A stretch of 64,000 nucleotides of DNA from Paenibacillus hamazuiensis (GTDB lineage: Bacteria; Bacillota; Bacilli; Paenibacillales; NBRC-103111), in NCBI RefSeq assembly GCF_023276405.1, contig NZ_JALRMO010000001.1, positions 620,001 to 684,000 on the forward strand, written 5' to 3'. Shown here piece after piece: positions 51,433 to 60,169 of the stretch. Both the position numbers and the translations under genes were made by a program. The notes beneath the pieces were generated by a model. The model had not been told where the DNA came from. It searched no databases and saw nothing but the letters and a program-made list of their open reading frames with translations. The first letter of the stretch is position 1. Each line of letters opens with the position of its first letter.

Positions 51433-52527
51433 GTGGATCAATTGAAAGCACTTACAAGCGAGCTTCCGCAGAAGACGAAGGCGGCTGTCCTCATGAAGCC
51501 GATGCAGGTCGCGATGGAAGAGAGAGCGCTCGCCGGGCTCGGGCCGCACGACGTGCTGGTGAAGGTGATGGCCGTCGGGGTATGCGGCTCGGATGTGCAT
51601 TACTACGAGCATGGCAGAATCGGCCGGAAGGCGGTGGAGAACCCGCTCATTCAGGGCCATGAATGCGCGGGGCTGGTCGTGCAGGCCGGTGCGGAGGTTA
51701 CACAGGTGAAGATCGGCGACCGCGTCGCGATCGAACCGGGTATGTCATGCTTCCGCTGCGAGTACTGCAAGGCCGGGAAGTACAATTTGTGCCCTTCGGT
51801 AAGGTTTCTGTCGTCGCCGCCTGTAGACGGGGCTTTTGCGGAATACATCGTCCATCCCGACCATCTGCTGTTTCCGATTCCGGACCACCTCTCCTACGAG
51901 GAAGCGACGCTTGTCGAGCCGCTGTCCGTCGGCATTCATGCCTGCCGGAGGGCGGGGCTTGAGGCCGGTTCCACGGTGCTGATTGCGGGAATGGGGCCGG
52001 TCGGCCTGACCGCGATTATTGCCGCCAGAGCGCTCGGCGCCGAAAACATCGCCGTAACCGATGTGGAGCCGTTTCGCCTCGGGCTTGCCGCGGAGATGGG
52101 AGCGAAGCTGTGCGTCAACGTGCTGGAGCGGGATACGGCGGAGGCGATCGCGCAGTGGACCGGCGGTCGTGGGGTTGACATGGTCATCGACACGTCGGGA
52201 CATGCGGGGGTCATCGATTCTTCCATCGAATGGCTGAAGCGCGGAGGCAAGCTGGTGCTCATCGGATTTCCCGCTGCAGAGAAAGTACCGCTGAACCTGA
52301 CGCTGCTTCTGCAAAAAGAAATCGCTATGTACGGCACGTTCCGTTATACCAATACGTATCCGCTCGGAATCGAACTGCTCGCCTCGGGCCGGTTCGACAC
52401 GAAAAAGCTGATCACCGACTTTTATTCGCTGGAGGATACGGCACTTGCGCTGGAGCGGGCGAGAACGAACAAAAAAGGCAGCATGAAAGTCATCGTATAT
52501 CCGAACGGCAAACCGTCGAATGACTGA
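51433..52527 (+). CDS. Sorbitol/xylitol dehydrogenase-like MDR enzyme (second of two)
   Basis: A polyol dehydrogenase-type protein of about 360 residues. VGVCGSDVHYYEHGRIG, LIQGHECAGLVVQAG and GDRVAIEPGMSCFRCEYCKAGKYNLC are strongly typical of L-iditol/xylitol dehydrogenases; GMGPVGLTAIIAARALGAE binds NAD. The GTG at 51433 overlaps the ribosome-binding region, and the TTG at 51442 behind AAAGGCGGTGG may be the real start. It probably interconverts a polyol and a ketose feeding the split transketolase. Confidence 0.87.
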   Translation: MDQLKALTSELPQKTKAAVLMKPMQVAMEERALAGLGPHDVLVKVMAVGVCGSDVHYYEHGRIGRKAVENPLIQGHECAGLVVQAGAEVTQVKIGDRVAIEPGMSCFRCEYCKAGKYNLCPSVRFLSSPPVDGAFAEYIVHPDHLLFPIPDHLSYEEATLVEPLSVGIHACRRAGLEAGSTVLIAGMGPVGLTAIIAARALGAENIAVTDVEPFRLGLAAEMGAKLCVNVLERDTAEAIAQWTGGRGVDMVIDTSGHAGVIDSSIEWLKRGGKLVLIGFPAAEKVPLNLTLLLQKEIAMYGTFRYTNTYPLGIELLASGRFDTKKLITDFYSLEDTALALERARTNKKGSMKVIVYPNGKPSND

Positions 52528-52556
52528 TCATCACTAAATCGAGGGGGACTAAGTAA

Positions 52557-53594
52557 ATGAAGCTGAAAAAAGCAAGCTGGATTTCTGCGATCGCGATTAC
52601 GGCACTGGCTCTGGTAACTGCAGGCTGCGGCGGAACGTCCGCTACCAAGAACGCCTCCGGCGGCGGCGCCGCAGGGAGCACGGACAAGATCGTCATCAAG
52701 ATCGGCACGGTGCAGGCGGACAACGAGCCGATCAACGTGTACGCGAAAAAATTGGCCGACAGCGTCAAGCAGCGCACGAACGGGAAGGTGGAAATTCAGG
52801 TATACCCGAACTCCTCCTTGGGCAACAACAAGGAAACGTTCGAGCAGGCGCTCGCCGGCGCACCCGTCGTAGGCAGCGCGGATCCGAGCTACATGCAAGA
52901 CTACGTGCCGGACTTCGGCGTTCTGAACGGCCCGTATATCGTCGATAAAGCGGAGGATTACAACAAGATTTTAAAAAGCGACTGGTTCAAGGGCGTAAGC
53001 TCCGATCTGGAGAAAAAAGGACTGAAGGTGCTTGCCTTCAACTGGTATTACGGGGACCGCCATGTCGTGAGCAAAAAGGAAATCCGCAAGCCGTCGGATT
53101 TGAAAGGCGTCAAGTTCCGCATTCCGCCGAGCCAAATGTGGAAAGAAACGTTCAGCTCTTTGGGGGCGACGCCGACCGAGCTGCAGTTCTCGGAAGTGTT
53201 TACCGGCCTGTCCAGCGGCGTCATCGACGCGGCGGAAGCTCCGTTATCGTCGATTTACGGCCTCAAGTTTTACGAAAGCGCCAAAGTCATTTCGATGACC
53301 GGACACTTTAAGGCATTGACCGGCATGGTTATCGGGAAAAAATATTTCGACAGCCTGCCAGCCGACATTCAACAAATTCTCGTCGAAGAATTCGAGAAAT
53401 TCGGGGCGGAGGAAAGCAAATTTGCAATCGAGCAGGATGCCGAATGGAAAAAGAAGCTGGAAGCGGCGGGAGCGAAGTTTGTTACGGATGTAGACGTTGC
53501 CGCGTTTAAAGAAGCCAGCAAATCCACGTACACCAAGTTCAGCAACTGGACTCCCGGCCTGTACGATAAAATTCAAAGCATCGTTAAACAGTAG
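52557..53594 (+). CDS. TRAP transporter substrate-binding protein (DctP family)
   Basis: A 345-residue lipoprotein (lipobox VTAGC, Cys near residue 23). IKIGTVQADNEPINVYAKKLADSV, GNNKETFEQAL, LKGVKFRIPPSQMWKETFSSLGATPTELQFSEVF and GVIDAAEAPLSSIYGLKFYE are DctP hallmarks, including the Arg (FRIP) that salt-bridges a substrate carboxylate (each segment is quoted separately from the protein). It should bind a sugar acid or other organic acid outside the cell, in line with the acid-processing dehydratase in the same operon. Confidence 0.9.
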   Translation: MKLKKASWISAIAITALALVTAGCGGTSATKNASGGGAAGSTDKIVIKIGTVQADNEPINVYAKKLADSVKQRTNGKVEIQVYPNSSLGNNKETFEQALAGAPVVGSADPSYMQDYVPDFGVLNGPYIVDKAEDYNKILKSDWFKGVSSDLEKKGLKVLAFNWYYGDRHVVSKKEIRKPSDLKGVKFRIPPSQMWKETFSSLGATPTELQFSEVFTGLSSGVIDAAEAPLSSIYGLKFYESAKVISMTGHFKALTGMVIGKKYFDSLPADIQQILVEEFEKFGAEESKFAIEQDAEWKKKLEAAGAKFVTDVDVAAFKEASKSTYTKFSNWTPGLYDKIQSIVKQ

Positions 53595-53600
53595 CCGTAC

Positions 53601-53658
53601 GGAACCGCTGTCCGTTTGAGCCGAGCCCCTTAGGCGGCGGTTCCTGTAAGCGTTTCCG
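53601..53658 (+). promoter_or_regulatory. Intercistronic hairpin and cre-like site in the TRAP operon
   Basis: GGAACCGC (53601-53608) pairs perfectly with GCGGTTCC (53637-53644), and TGTAAGCGTTTCCG (53645-53658) follows, matching 10 of 12 fixed positions of the cre consensus and sharing CGTTTCC with the LacI operator. Such a hairpin can lower expression of the membrane subunits relative to the binding protein. Confidence 0.5.
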
Positions 53659-53686
53659 ACATCATGATTCGTGAAGGGGAGATAAG

Positions 53687-54208
53687 ATGAAATTCCTGAC
53701 CTGGTTTTGGAACTGTTTTGAGGAGTTTATTGGCGGGATCTGCCTTGCGCTTATGGTGCTGCTCGTCTTTGCCAATGTCGTGCTGCGGTATATTTTCAAC
53801 GCCCCGATCCTGTGGGCAAGCGAGATCACGCTTATCCTTTTCGTGTGGATGATCATGTTCGGCATCGGCGCGGCGGCCCGGCGCAACCTGCATCCGAAAA
53901 TCGAAGCGATCCATTGGTTTTTGCCGGAAAGAAAACGAATTTATATGGACGTGGCCGTCCAGTTGGTCGTCATCGGATTTTTGCTCGTGCTGATCGTTCT
54001 GAGCTGGAATTTTTCCTGGGATTTGGGGATGCAGAAGTTTACCGGCATTTTAAGGCAGCGTTATACGGTGATATACCTGTCCATGCCCATCGGCTTCACA
54101 TTCCTGCTTTTGCGGGTAGGTACGCAGTTCATTTTAAATATCAAGAGCATTATTGCTAAAAAACCATTGATGAACCAAGAGGTTTCCATTGCGAAAGAGG
54201 TGTTGTAG
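53687..54208 (+). CDS. TRAP transporter small permease (DctQ family)
   Basis: A 173-residue membrane protein with four hydrophobic segments and the typical NVVLRYIFNAPILWASEI segment after the first helix. The small subunit supports the large permease in proton- or sodium-driven import. Its stop codon is immediately followed by the ATG of the large subunit. Confidence 0.9.
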   Translation: MKFLTWFWNCFEEFIGGICLALMVLLVFANVVLRYIFNAPILWASEITLILFVWMIMFGIGAAARRNLHPKIEAIHWFLPERKRIYMDVAVQLVVIGFLLVLIVLSWNFSWDLGMQKFTGILRQRYTVIYLSMPIGFTFLLLRVGTQFILNIKSIIAKKPLMNQEVSIAKEVL

Positions 54209-55489
54209 ATGATCGGCTCTGCGCTCGGATTTTTGGGGATTAGCGTTTTTGTCGGGTTGCCTGTGGCGCTGGCCATATTGTTTTGCACGTCGATCTACTT
54301 TTTTACAAGCGATACGATGCCTCCCGTGCTGGTGTTTCAAGCCTTTGTCAGCGGAATGGAATCTTTTCCGCTGCTGGCGATTCCTTTTTTCATTCTGGTA
54401 GGGGAAATCATGAACGCTTCCGGCATGACCTCCAGAATATTGGTGTTCAGCGAAAATTTTGTCGGTCACTTGACGGGCGGCCTGGCTCAGGTCAACGTTC
54501 TGTCCAACGCATTTATCGGCGGATTGTCAGGTTCGGCCAATGCCGATGCGGCGGCGATCTCGAAAACGCTCGTCCCGGAAATGGAGAAGCGCGGCTACGA
54601 CCGGGCCTGGTCCTCCGCGCTGACGGCGGCGGGTTCCATCATGGGGCCGATTCTTCCTCCCGGCATCGCCCTTGTATTGTTCGGGTACCTCGCCAACGTC
54701 TCGATCGGCAAGCTGTTTATCGGCGGCATCATTCCCGGCATTCTTATATGCATCGCCTTGATGGTTACGGTTCATATCGTAGCCAAACGGCGCGGATATA
54801 AACCGACCCGCGAGAAAATGGCCAATCCTCGCGAATTGTGGTCTTCCTTTCTGGACGCTTCCTGGGCGCTGATTATTCCGGTTGTCATTATCGGCGGCAT
54901 CCGGATCGGGATGTTTACCGAGACGGAGGCGGCGGCTATGGCGGTCGTCGGTACTTGGGCGGTAGGCTGCTTCGTTTACAAATCCTTTAAATTAAAGGAC
55001 GTTATCCCGGTGCTCGCGGAAACAGTGCGCATCACCGCGATCATCATGCTCATTTTGGCGGCGTCGAACGGGCTCGGCCGGATGCTTACCTTCGAACGGA
55101 TTCCGCATATGGCTGCAGAGTTTCTGACGTCTTTATCGGATAATCCTTACGTGATTTTGTTTATTATCAACATCGCTTTGCTCGTTATCGGCTGCTTGGC
55201 GGACGGAAGTGCGATTTTGATCGTAATGACGCCCATTTTGATGCCGACGATATTGGCTCTCGGCATCGATCCGATCGCTTTCGGCATCGTGATGGTACTC
55301 AATATTACGATCGGCGGCATACATCCTCCGTTCGGGGCGATGATGTTTACCGTTTGTTCGCTGAACAAAGTGTCCGTAGGGCAATATACGCGGGAAATCT
55401 GGCCGTTTTTGGCGGCCGTTATTGCGGTCCTGCTGCTCATTACATATGTGCCCTGGATCGTGACGGTGCTGCCCAATTTGCTGATGTGA
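54209..55489 (+). CDS. TRAP transporter large permease (DctM family)
   Basis: A 426-residue protein with about twelve hydrophobic segments. AIPFFILVGEIMNASGM, NVLSNAFIGGLSGSANADAA and SIMGPILPPGIALVLFG are signature elements of DctM (quoted as separate segments). It completes the uptake system for the LacI-controlled operon. It is the last gene; no classical terminator is seen before the repeat element that begins about 120 bases downstream. Confidence 0.92.
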   Translation: MIGSALGFLGISVFVGLPVALAILFCTSIYFFTSDTMPPVLVFQAFVSGMESFPLLAIPFFILVGEIMNASGMTSRILVFSENFVGHLTGGLAQVNVLSNAFIGGLSGSANADAAAISKTLVPEMEKRGYDRAWSSALTAAGSIMGPILPPGIALVLFGYLANVSIGKLFIGGIIPGILICIALMVTVHIVAKRRGYKPTREKMANPRELWSSFLDASWALIIPVVIIGGIRIGMFTETEAAAMAVVGTWAVGCFVYKSFKLKDVIPVLAETVRITAIIMLILAASNGLGRMLTFERIPHMAAEFLTSLSDNPYVILFIINIALLVIGCLADGSAILIVMTPILMPTILALGIDPIAFGIVMVLNITIGGIHPPFGAMMFTVCSLNKVSVGQYTREIWPFLAAVIAVLLLITYVPWIVTVLPNLLM

Positions 55490-55610
55490 GTGACCGATGA
55501 ATCCTATGGCAGGGTTGAGGGTATACCCGAACAGATTGCACGCCTCCGGCGGCCGGAGGGGATACCCCCGCCCATGACCCGATGTTGATAAGTCGCACGG
55601 ACGAGGGCAA

Positions 55611-55800
55611 TTATAGAGGAATTGACGTTCGTTATATTCGGAAAAATGAGCATATCCCAAAAAATAGAGGAACTGACGTTTACTAAATCGCTCAAAAATG
55701 GCGAGTGGACCGGCAAAACATGCCAATAAAGCACCACAGTTCCTTTATTATTGGCGAACCAATTGAAATGGCCATTTTAGCGCACGGTAGTTCCTTTATG
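55611..55800 (-). repeat. Nested inverted-repeat element, copy 2
   Basis: The minus strand reads CATAAAGGAACTACCGTGCG from 55800, followed by the same four-box order as copy 1 (15971-16159), with matching linkers such as TTATTGGCATGTTTT and TCCTCTATTTTTT. By eye most positions agree. The 363-base gap 55490-55852 contains this element; a palindromic GTATACCC...GGGGATACCCC stretch near 55520-55570 lies beside it. Confidence 0.85.
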
Positions 55801-55852
55801 AACCCGAAGGGTTGATCTTACATCTGACACATGGACTCGTCGCATCGACTCA

Positions 55853-57619
55853 TCAGTCCAGCACCGGAATCCGCAAATAAACCGCTGTCCCCCATCCCGC
55901 CTTACTGCGCGCCGTCACTCCGTATGTCTCCCCGTACGTAAGCTTCAGCCGCTTGTGCGTATTGTACAGGCCGATATGCTCCGCCTGCTCCGTCTCCCTG
56001 TCCATGTCTTCCCGCAGAAGCTGCAGTTTCCGGCGATCCATGCCGATGCCGTTGTCGATGACCGCTATGTGCAGGATGCCTCCGGCATCGAGGCGGATTT
56101 TGATTTTGATCAGCCCCTTCCGCTCGGCCTCCTTAATCCCGTGATAGAGGCTGTTTTCGACGAGCGGCTGTAGGATCATCTTGATCACATTGTACGTTTG
56201 CAGATGATCCTCGTATTCCCATATGACGTCGAACGTATCCTCGTAGCGTATTTTTTGAATGTCGATATACCGCTCCGTATGCAAAATTTCCTTTTGCAAA
56301 ATCACCTTTTTGTTCGGGTCGTCGAGCGAATAACGCAAAATATCGCCGAGATGCTCGATCATGCCGTTGACCTCGTTTGGCATGCCGCTCAGCTTCAGCA
56401 CCCGCCAGTTGATCGTTTCCAGCGTATTGAACAGAAAATGCGGATTGAGCTGCGACTGCAGCGCCATCAGCTCCATCGCCTGCGCCCGGTATTTGCGTTC
56501 GGAAAGCTGCATGCTCAAATAGTTGTATTCGATAAACCGCTTCAGCAGATTTTGCACGATGTAGCTGTACACGTCGGAAACTTTACTCGGCAGCGCCGGC
56601 AGCGGTTTGCCATGCTCCGCGGAGTCGAGAATGCCTACGATCATTTTCAGGTCGAGATAATTTCTGCGCGTCAAATAATAGGTGACTGCCGTACCCAGCA
56701 GAAACGACAGGAGCAGCAGCAGAAGCGAATACATGATCAGTTTGATCGGTATGCTGTAAAACGATTCGCGCGGCGAAACCGAAAGGAACGTCCAGCCGTA
56801 TTTGTCCGATTCCAGCTTGGATACGATGAAGGTCTGTTTTCCCGATGTCAGCTCGAACGTAGAGGAGGGCATTTCGGCGACGTGCCGCAGGTCCAGCGAA
56901 TCGATGTAAGGCAGGTTTTTATCCTTCATGATGACGGCGCCGCTGCGGTCCAGAATAAGCAGGGACTGATCGTCCATCATCGCCAAATTGCTCAACTGCG
57001 CCCTCACGTATTTGGCGTCGATGTTCAGGACGATGACTCCATCGCCTTCGCCGGTGGCGGACAGCTTTTTATATACGGAAATGAGCTCGGTCACGGTGTT
57101 GAACTGATATTTCCGAATGCTGCGCGTCTCCACCCACAGCACACCGTTGTTATGCCGCCTGTAGCTGTCATACCACTGCGTATCGTAAAAATGGTCCAAA
57201 TCCTGCAATCCGCCGGTAACCGTCGTTATAAAACGATTATCCTTGTTCGTCAAATACACGTAAATCGAGTCGATATACGGTCTGGCTGTGGCGGGGGCAT
57301 CGATGAAATTTTTCAGCGTGGCGAGCGACTTGTAATCATCCAAATCAAGCGCCGGTTTCAAAATCAACCGCTTCAAGCTGGCAAATTCGATGGCGTTCAC
57401 CATAAAATACAGGCCCAGGGAGTCCAGCTCGTTAAAAATCAGCTCGACGTTTTCCTTGGACTGCTTAAGCATATTCATGTTGCTGTGATTGATTTCTTCC
57501 TTGACGTAACCCTGAATGATGACGAAGGCCAGCATGCCGAGCAAAATCGTGGGGATCAGCGTAGGAATCAGAAACATGGTCAGGTGTTTAATGAAAAAAC
57601 GGTGTATGGTTTTGGTCAT
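55853..57619 (-). CDS. YesM-like sensor histidine kinase
   Basis: A 588-residue membrane kinase: a first hydrophobic helix (about 14-36), an extracellular Cache-like sensor domain (about 40-290), a second helix (about 297-320), a HAMP-like region, then LQSQLNPHFLFNTLETINWRV with the phospho-acceptor His, and VLQPLVENSLYHG plus DNGIGM of the HATPase domain. The start at 57619 overlaps the stop of the response-regulator gene (ATGA), so it is translated second. Such pairs sense extracellular sugars and control adjacent ABC importers. Confidence 0.92.
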   Translation of the reverse strand: MTKTIHRFFIKHLTMFLIPTLIPTILLGMLAFVIIQGYVKEEINHSNMNMLKQSKENVELIFNELDSLGLYFMVNAIEFASLKRLILKPALDLDDYKSLATLKNFIDAPATARPYIDSIYVYLTNKDNRFITTVTGGLQDLDHFYDTQWYDSYRRHNNGVLWVETRSIRKYQFNTVTELISVYKKLSATGEGDGVIVLNIDAKYVRAQLSNLAMMDDQSLLILDRSGAVIMKDKNLPYIDSLDLRHVAEMPSSTFELTSGKQTFIVSKLESDKYGWTFLSVSPRESFYSIPIKLIMYSLLLLLLSFLLGTAVTYYLTRRNYLDLKMIVGILDSAEHGKPLPALPSKVSDVYSYIVQNLLKRFIEYNYLSMQLSERKYRAQAMELMALQSQLNPHFLFNTLETINWRVLKLSGMPNEVNGMIEHLGDILRYSLDDPNKKVILQKEILHTERYIDIQKIRYEDTFDVIWEYEDHLQTYNVIKMILQPLVENSLYHGIKEAERKGLIKIKIRLDAGGILHIAVIDNGIGMDRRKLQLLREDMDRETEQAEHIGLYNTHKRLKLTYGETYGVTARSKAGWGTAVYLRIPVLD

Positions 57620-58383
57620 GGCTTGTTGTCCTGACACTCCGGATTGCGGTATTCCTTCGGGCTTTTGCCGAAGGTTTTCTTGAACGTGCGGGTGAAATGC
57701 TTGGTGGAGCTGTAACCGACCCTGTCGCTGACCTCGTAAATTTTGTAATTGTAATCCTGCAGCAGCTCGGCCGCTTTGTTCATGCGGATGCGCGTCAAAT
57801 AATCGGAGAAGTTTTCCCCGGTTTTGTTTTTGAAAAATTTGCTGACGTAATACGGGTTCATGTGAACGAGCTCGGCCGAGCTTTCCAGCGTCGCGTCTTT
57901 GAAATGAACCTCGATATGCTCCTTGATCGTGGCGATCACCTTGTCGGAGATGCCCATCTCGGGCTCCGGCGAAGCGGCACCGCGTCCCGGGGCACTCGTC
58001 TGCCGCTCACGGTCGAGCTCCGTTTTCAGCCGCTGAAACACTTCCAGCAGCTCATAATATTTCGTCGGCTTGACGATGTAATTTTTGACCCCGTAAATGA
58101 TTGCCTGCTGCGCATAATGGAAGTCCTTGAACCCGCTGAGGAAAACGATTTTGACCGGGGAGGAGCGTTCGTACAGCTCCTTGGCCACCTCGATGCCGTT
58201 CATGAGCGGCATTTTGATGTCGCAGAGCAGCACGTCGCAAGGTGTCTGCTCGATACATTGAAGCGCCTTTTTTCCGTTTTCGGCCATGCCCGCCACTTTA
58301 AAGCCCACTTCGTTCCAAGGGAAGTAATTGCTGAGGCTGTTTCTGATTTCAGGCTCGTCGTCGGCAATCAATAGCTTATACAT
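57616..58383 (-). CDS. YesN-like response regulator with AraC output domain
   Basis: A 255-residue protein: receiver domain (1-120) with phospho-acceptor Asp55 in VLLCDIKMP, and a C-terminal AraC-type DNA-binding domain (about 150-250) with MNPYYVSKFFKNKTGENFSDYL and VGYSSTKHFTRTFKKTFGKSP. It is encoded upstream of, and overlaps, the YesM-like kinase gene and is divergent from the ABC importer operon at 58796, which is its likely target. Confidence 0.92.
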   Translation of the reverse strand: MYKLLIADDEPEIRNSLSNYFPWNEVGFKVAGMAENGKKALQCIEQTPCDVLLCDIKMPLMNGIEVAKELYERSSPVKIVFLSGFKDFHYAQQAIIYGVKNYIVKPTKYYELLEVFQRLKTELDRERQTSAPGRGAASPEPEMGISDKVIATIKEHIEVHFKDATLESSAELVHMNPYYVSKFFKNKTGENFSDYLTRIRMNKAAELLQDYNYKIYEVSDRVGYSSTKHFTRTFKKTFGKSPKEYRNPECQDNKP

Positions 58384-58412
58384 CGTCTGCTCCTTTCGGG
58401 GAGGTGGGGAAG

Positions 58413-58584
58413 AGTCTGGAGAATAAGAGACCGCTACGGGTGCAGATCATTCCTCCGATCGCTCTTGCCCCCTGATTTCCTTGAATTGATGCCGCTTGGC
58501 GGCTGTAGAAATCAGGGGACAAAGGCGAACGCTGACGCTTCTTCGGAACGATTCCGCCCCTCTCCGCTAATTATTCTCCAGACT
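58413..58584. repeat. 172-bp near-palindromic element
   Basis: Outer arms AGTCTGGAGAATAA/TTATTCTCCAGACT are perfect over 14 bases (58413-58426 and 58571-58584). A middle stem CCCCTGATTTC/GAAATCAGGGG is perfect over 11 bases (58469-58479 and 58508-58518). The apex is GCCGC-TTG-GCGGC (58491-58503). The segments between are imperfectly complementary. The whole can form one long stem-loop in the 412-base gap between the divergent regulator and ABC operons. Confidence 0.8.
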
Positions 58585-58605
58585 ATAAAGTGTTTATATA
58601 ATAAC

Positions 58606-58619
58606 ATAAAACGCTTTCA
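58606..58619 (-). promoter_or_regulatory. cre-like site
   Basis: On the minus strand TGAAAGCGTTTTAT matches 10 of 12 fixed positions of the cre consensus, upstream of both divergent units. It suggests CcpA control of either the regulator pair or the importer. Confidence 0.4.
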
Positions 58620-58795
58620 TTCGTGGACATGAAGTTAAAAAATAGGGTGCAAACCGCAATATTTCGTCCCTTTCCGGCGGACAAACAAGCCAATATAACG
58701 CACGATATGTTTAATAAGGTCCCTTTTAAAGCGCGGGAACTCATGGTTAAATATGAATACGGTTTCACAAATACGTTATGACAATGAGGTGGAAT

Positions 58796-60133
58796 ATGAA
58801 AAAAACCGTATCGATCATCGCCGCTTTATCGATGGGGCTTGCCGCCGCGCTCAGCGGCTGCTCTACGGCGAACGAAACCAAGACGGGCTCGTCTTCCACG
58901 GACGGCAAGAGCGGCGCCCAAACGGCGTCCGGGCCCAAAGAAAAATTCGTTTTTTGGGACAAAGGGGAATACGTTCAGGATTACAATAACATGATGAAGG
59001 AGCGCGTGGAGAAGTTCGGCAAGGACAACAACATCGACGTCGAGTACGTCGTGATTGCCCAGAACGATTTGCAGTCCAAGCTGCTCGCCGCCATCGAAGC
59101 GAAAAACCCGCCTGATCTCATCGTGGCCAACGACCCCGTGGCCAAGCAATTTGTCGCTTCCGACCAGCTCGTCGACGTATCGGACATCATCAATAAAATC
59201 GATTTTAACAACGGCGCCAAAAGCATCAGCGTCACCGAGAACAAATATTTGATGGTGCCTCATTCCTTGCAGCTCGGCGGAGGGTTTTTGCGGAAAGATG
59301 TGTGGGATAAGCACAATTTGCCGGTTCCGAAGACGTGGCAGGAGCTGTACGAGCAAGCGAAAATTGTCAACGATCCGAAAAACGGTTTTTACGCGACGGG
59401 GCTGCCGCTCGGCCAATCCGGCGGCGGCGATGCCGAAGGGATGATCCGCAATGCGCTGCTTTCGTTCGGGGCATCCATCGTCGACAAAAACAACAATATT
59501 ACGGTAAATTCGAAGGAAACGCTCGAAACGTTCAAATTTCTTGCCAAGTTTTGGCAGGAAGGCCTGACCCCGCCATCTTCCGTCACTTGGGACGACAACG
59601 GCAACAATAACGCCTATTTGGCGGGGACGGTAGGTTTCGTTATCAACTCGGCGAGCATCTACGACTCGCTGAAGAAGGACAAACCCGAGCTGGAGAAAGC
59701 GACGGCCATGGTTCCGATGATCGGGGGGCCGCAAGGGACGAGACTGATCGGCAGCGGCAATGTATTCGCCATCTTCAAAAATGCCAAGGGAACGAAATGG
59801 GCGAAGAAGTTCGTCACCGAATTTTATGACAAAGATTTCTACAACAAGCTGATTGAAAAAGTAGGCGGGAAATACCAGCCGGTGCTTAACGGGCTAAGCG
59901 ACACTCCGTTCTGGAAAGACCCGAACAACAAGCCGGCGGGATGGCTCGCGATGACGCAAAATGTCGTCGGATCGACGAATTTCCCGGGACCGGAGGACGA
60001 CTTAGGCTCCAAGGCGTATTCGATGAAGCTCGTTACGAAAGCGCTTGCGCGTATCGTCATCGAAAAGATGGACCCGCAAAAATCGATCGACCAGCTCGAG
60101 CAGGAGCTAAAGCAGCTTTACGGCAAAAAATAA
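58796..60133 (+). CDS. Sugar ABC transporter substrate-binding lipoprotein
   Basis: A 445-residue lipoprotein with lipobox ALSGC (about residue 21) and a Ser/Thr/Gly linker. The mature protein is a family 1 solute-binding fold (EKFVFWDKGEYVQDYNNMM near the start, LVDVSDIINKIDF, WQELYEQAKIVNDPKNGFY). The start at 58796 (MKKTVSII) follows GAGGTGG. It is first in an operon with two permeases and a UxuA-like dehydratase, so an oligomeric uronate or plant-wall sugar is a likely ligand. Confidence 0.9.
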   Translation: MKKTVSIIAALSMGLAAALSGCSTANETKTGSSSTDGKSGAQTASGPKEKFVFWDKGEYVQDYNNMMKERVEKFGKDNNIDVEYVVIAQNDLQSKLLAAIEAKNPPDLIVANDPVAKQFVASDQLVDVSDIINKIDFNNGAKSISVTENKYLMVPHSLQLGGGFLRKDVWDKHNLPVPKTWQELYEQAKIVNDPKNGFYATGLPLGQSGGGDAEGMIRNALLSFGASIVDKNNNITVNSKETLETFKFLAKFWQEGLTPPSSVTWDDNGNNNAYLAGTVGFVINSASIYDSLKKDKPELEKATAMVPMIGGPQGTRLIGSGNVFAIFKNAKGTKWAKKFVTEFYDKDFYNKLIEKVGGKYQPVLNGLSDTPFWKDPNNKPAGWLAMTQNVVGSTNFPGPEDDLGSKAYSMKLVTKALARIVIEKMDPQKSIDQLEQELKQLYGKK

Positions 60134-60169
60134 CGGCGCTAATGAGGGACTAAGAAAGGAGGAGGACGT

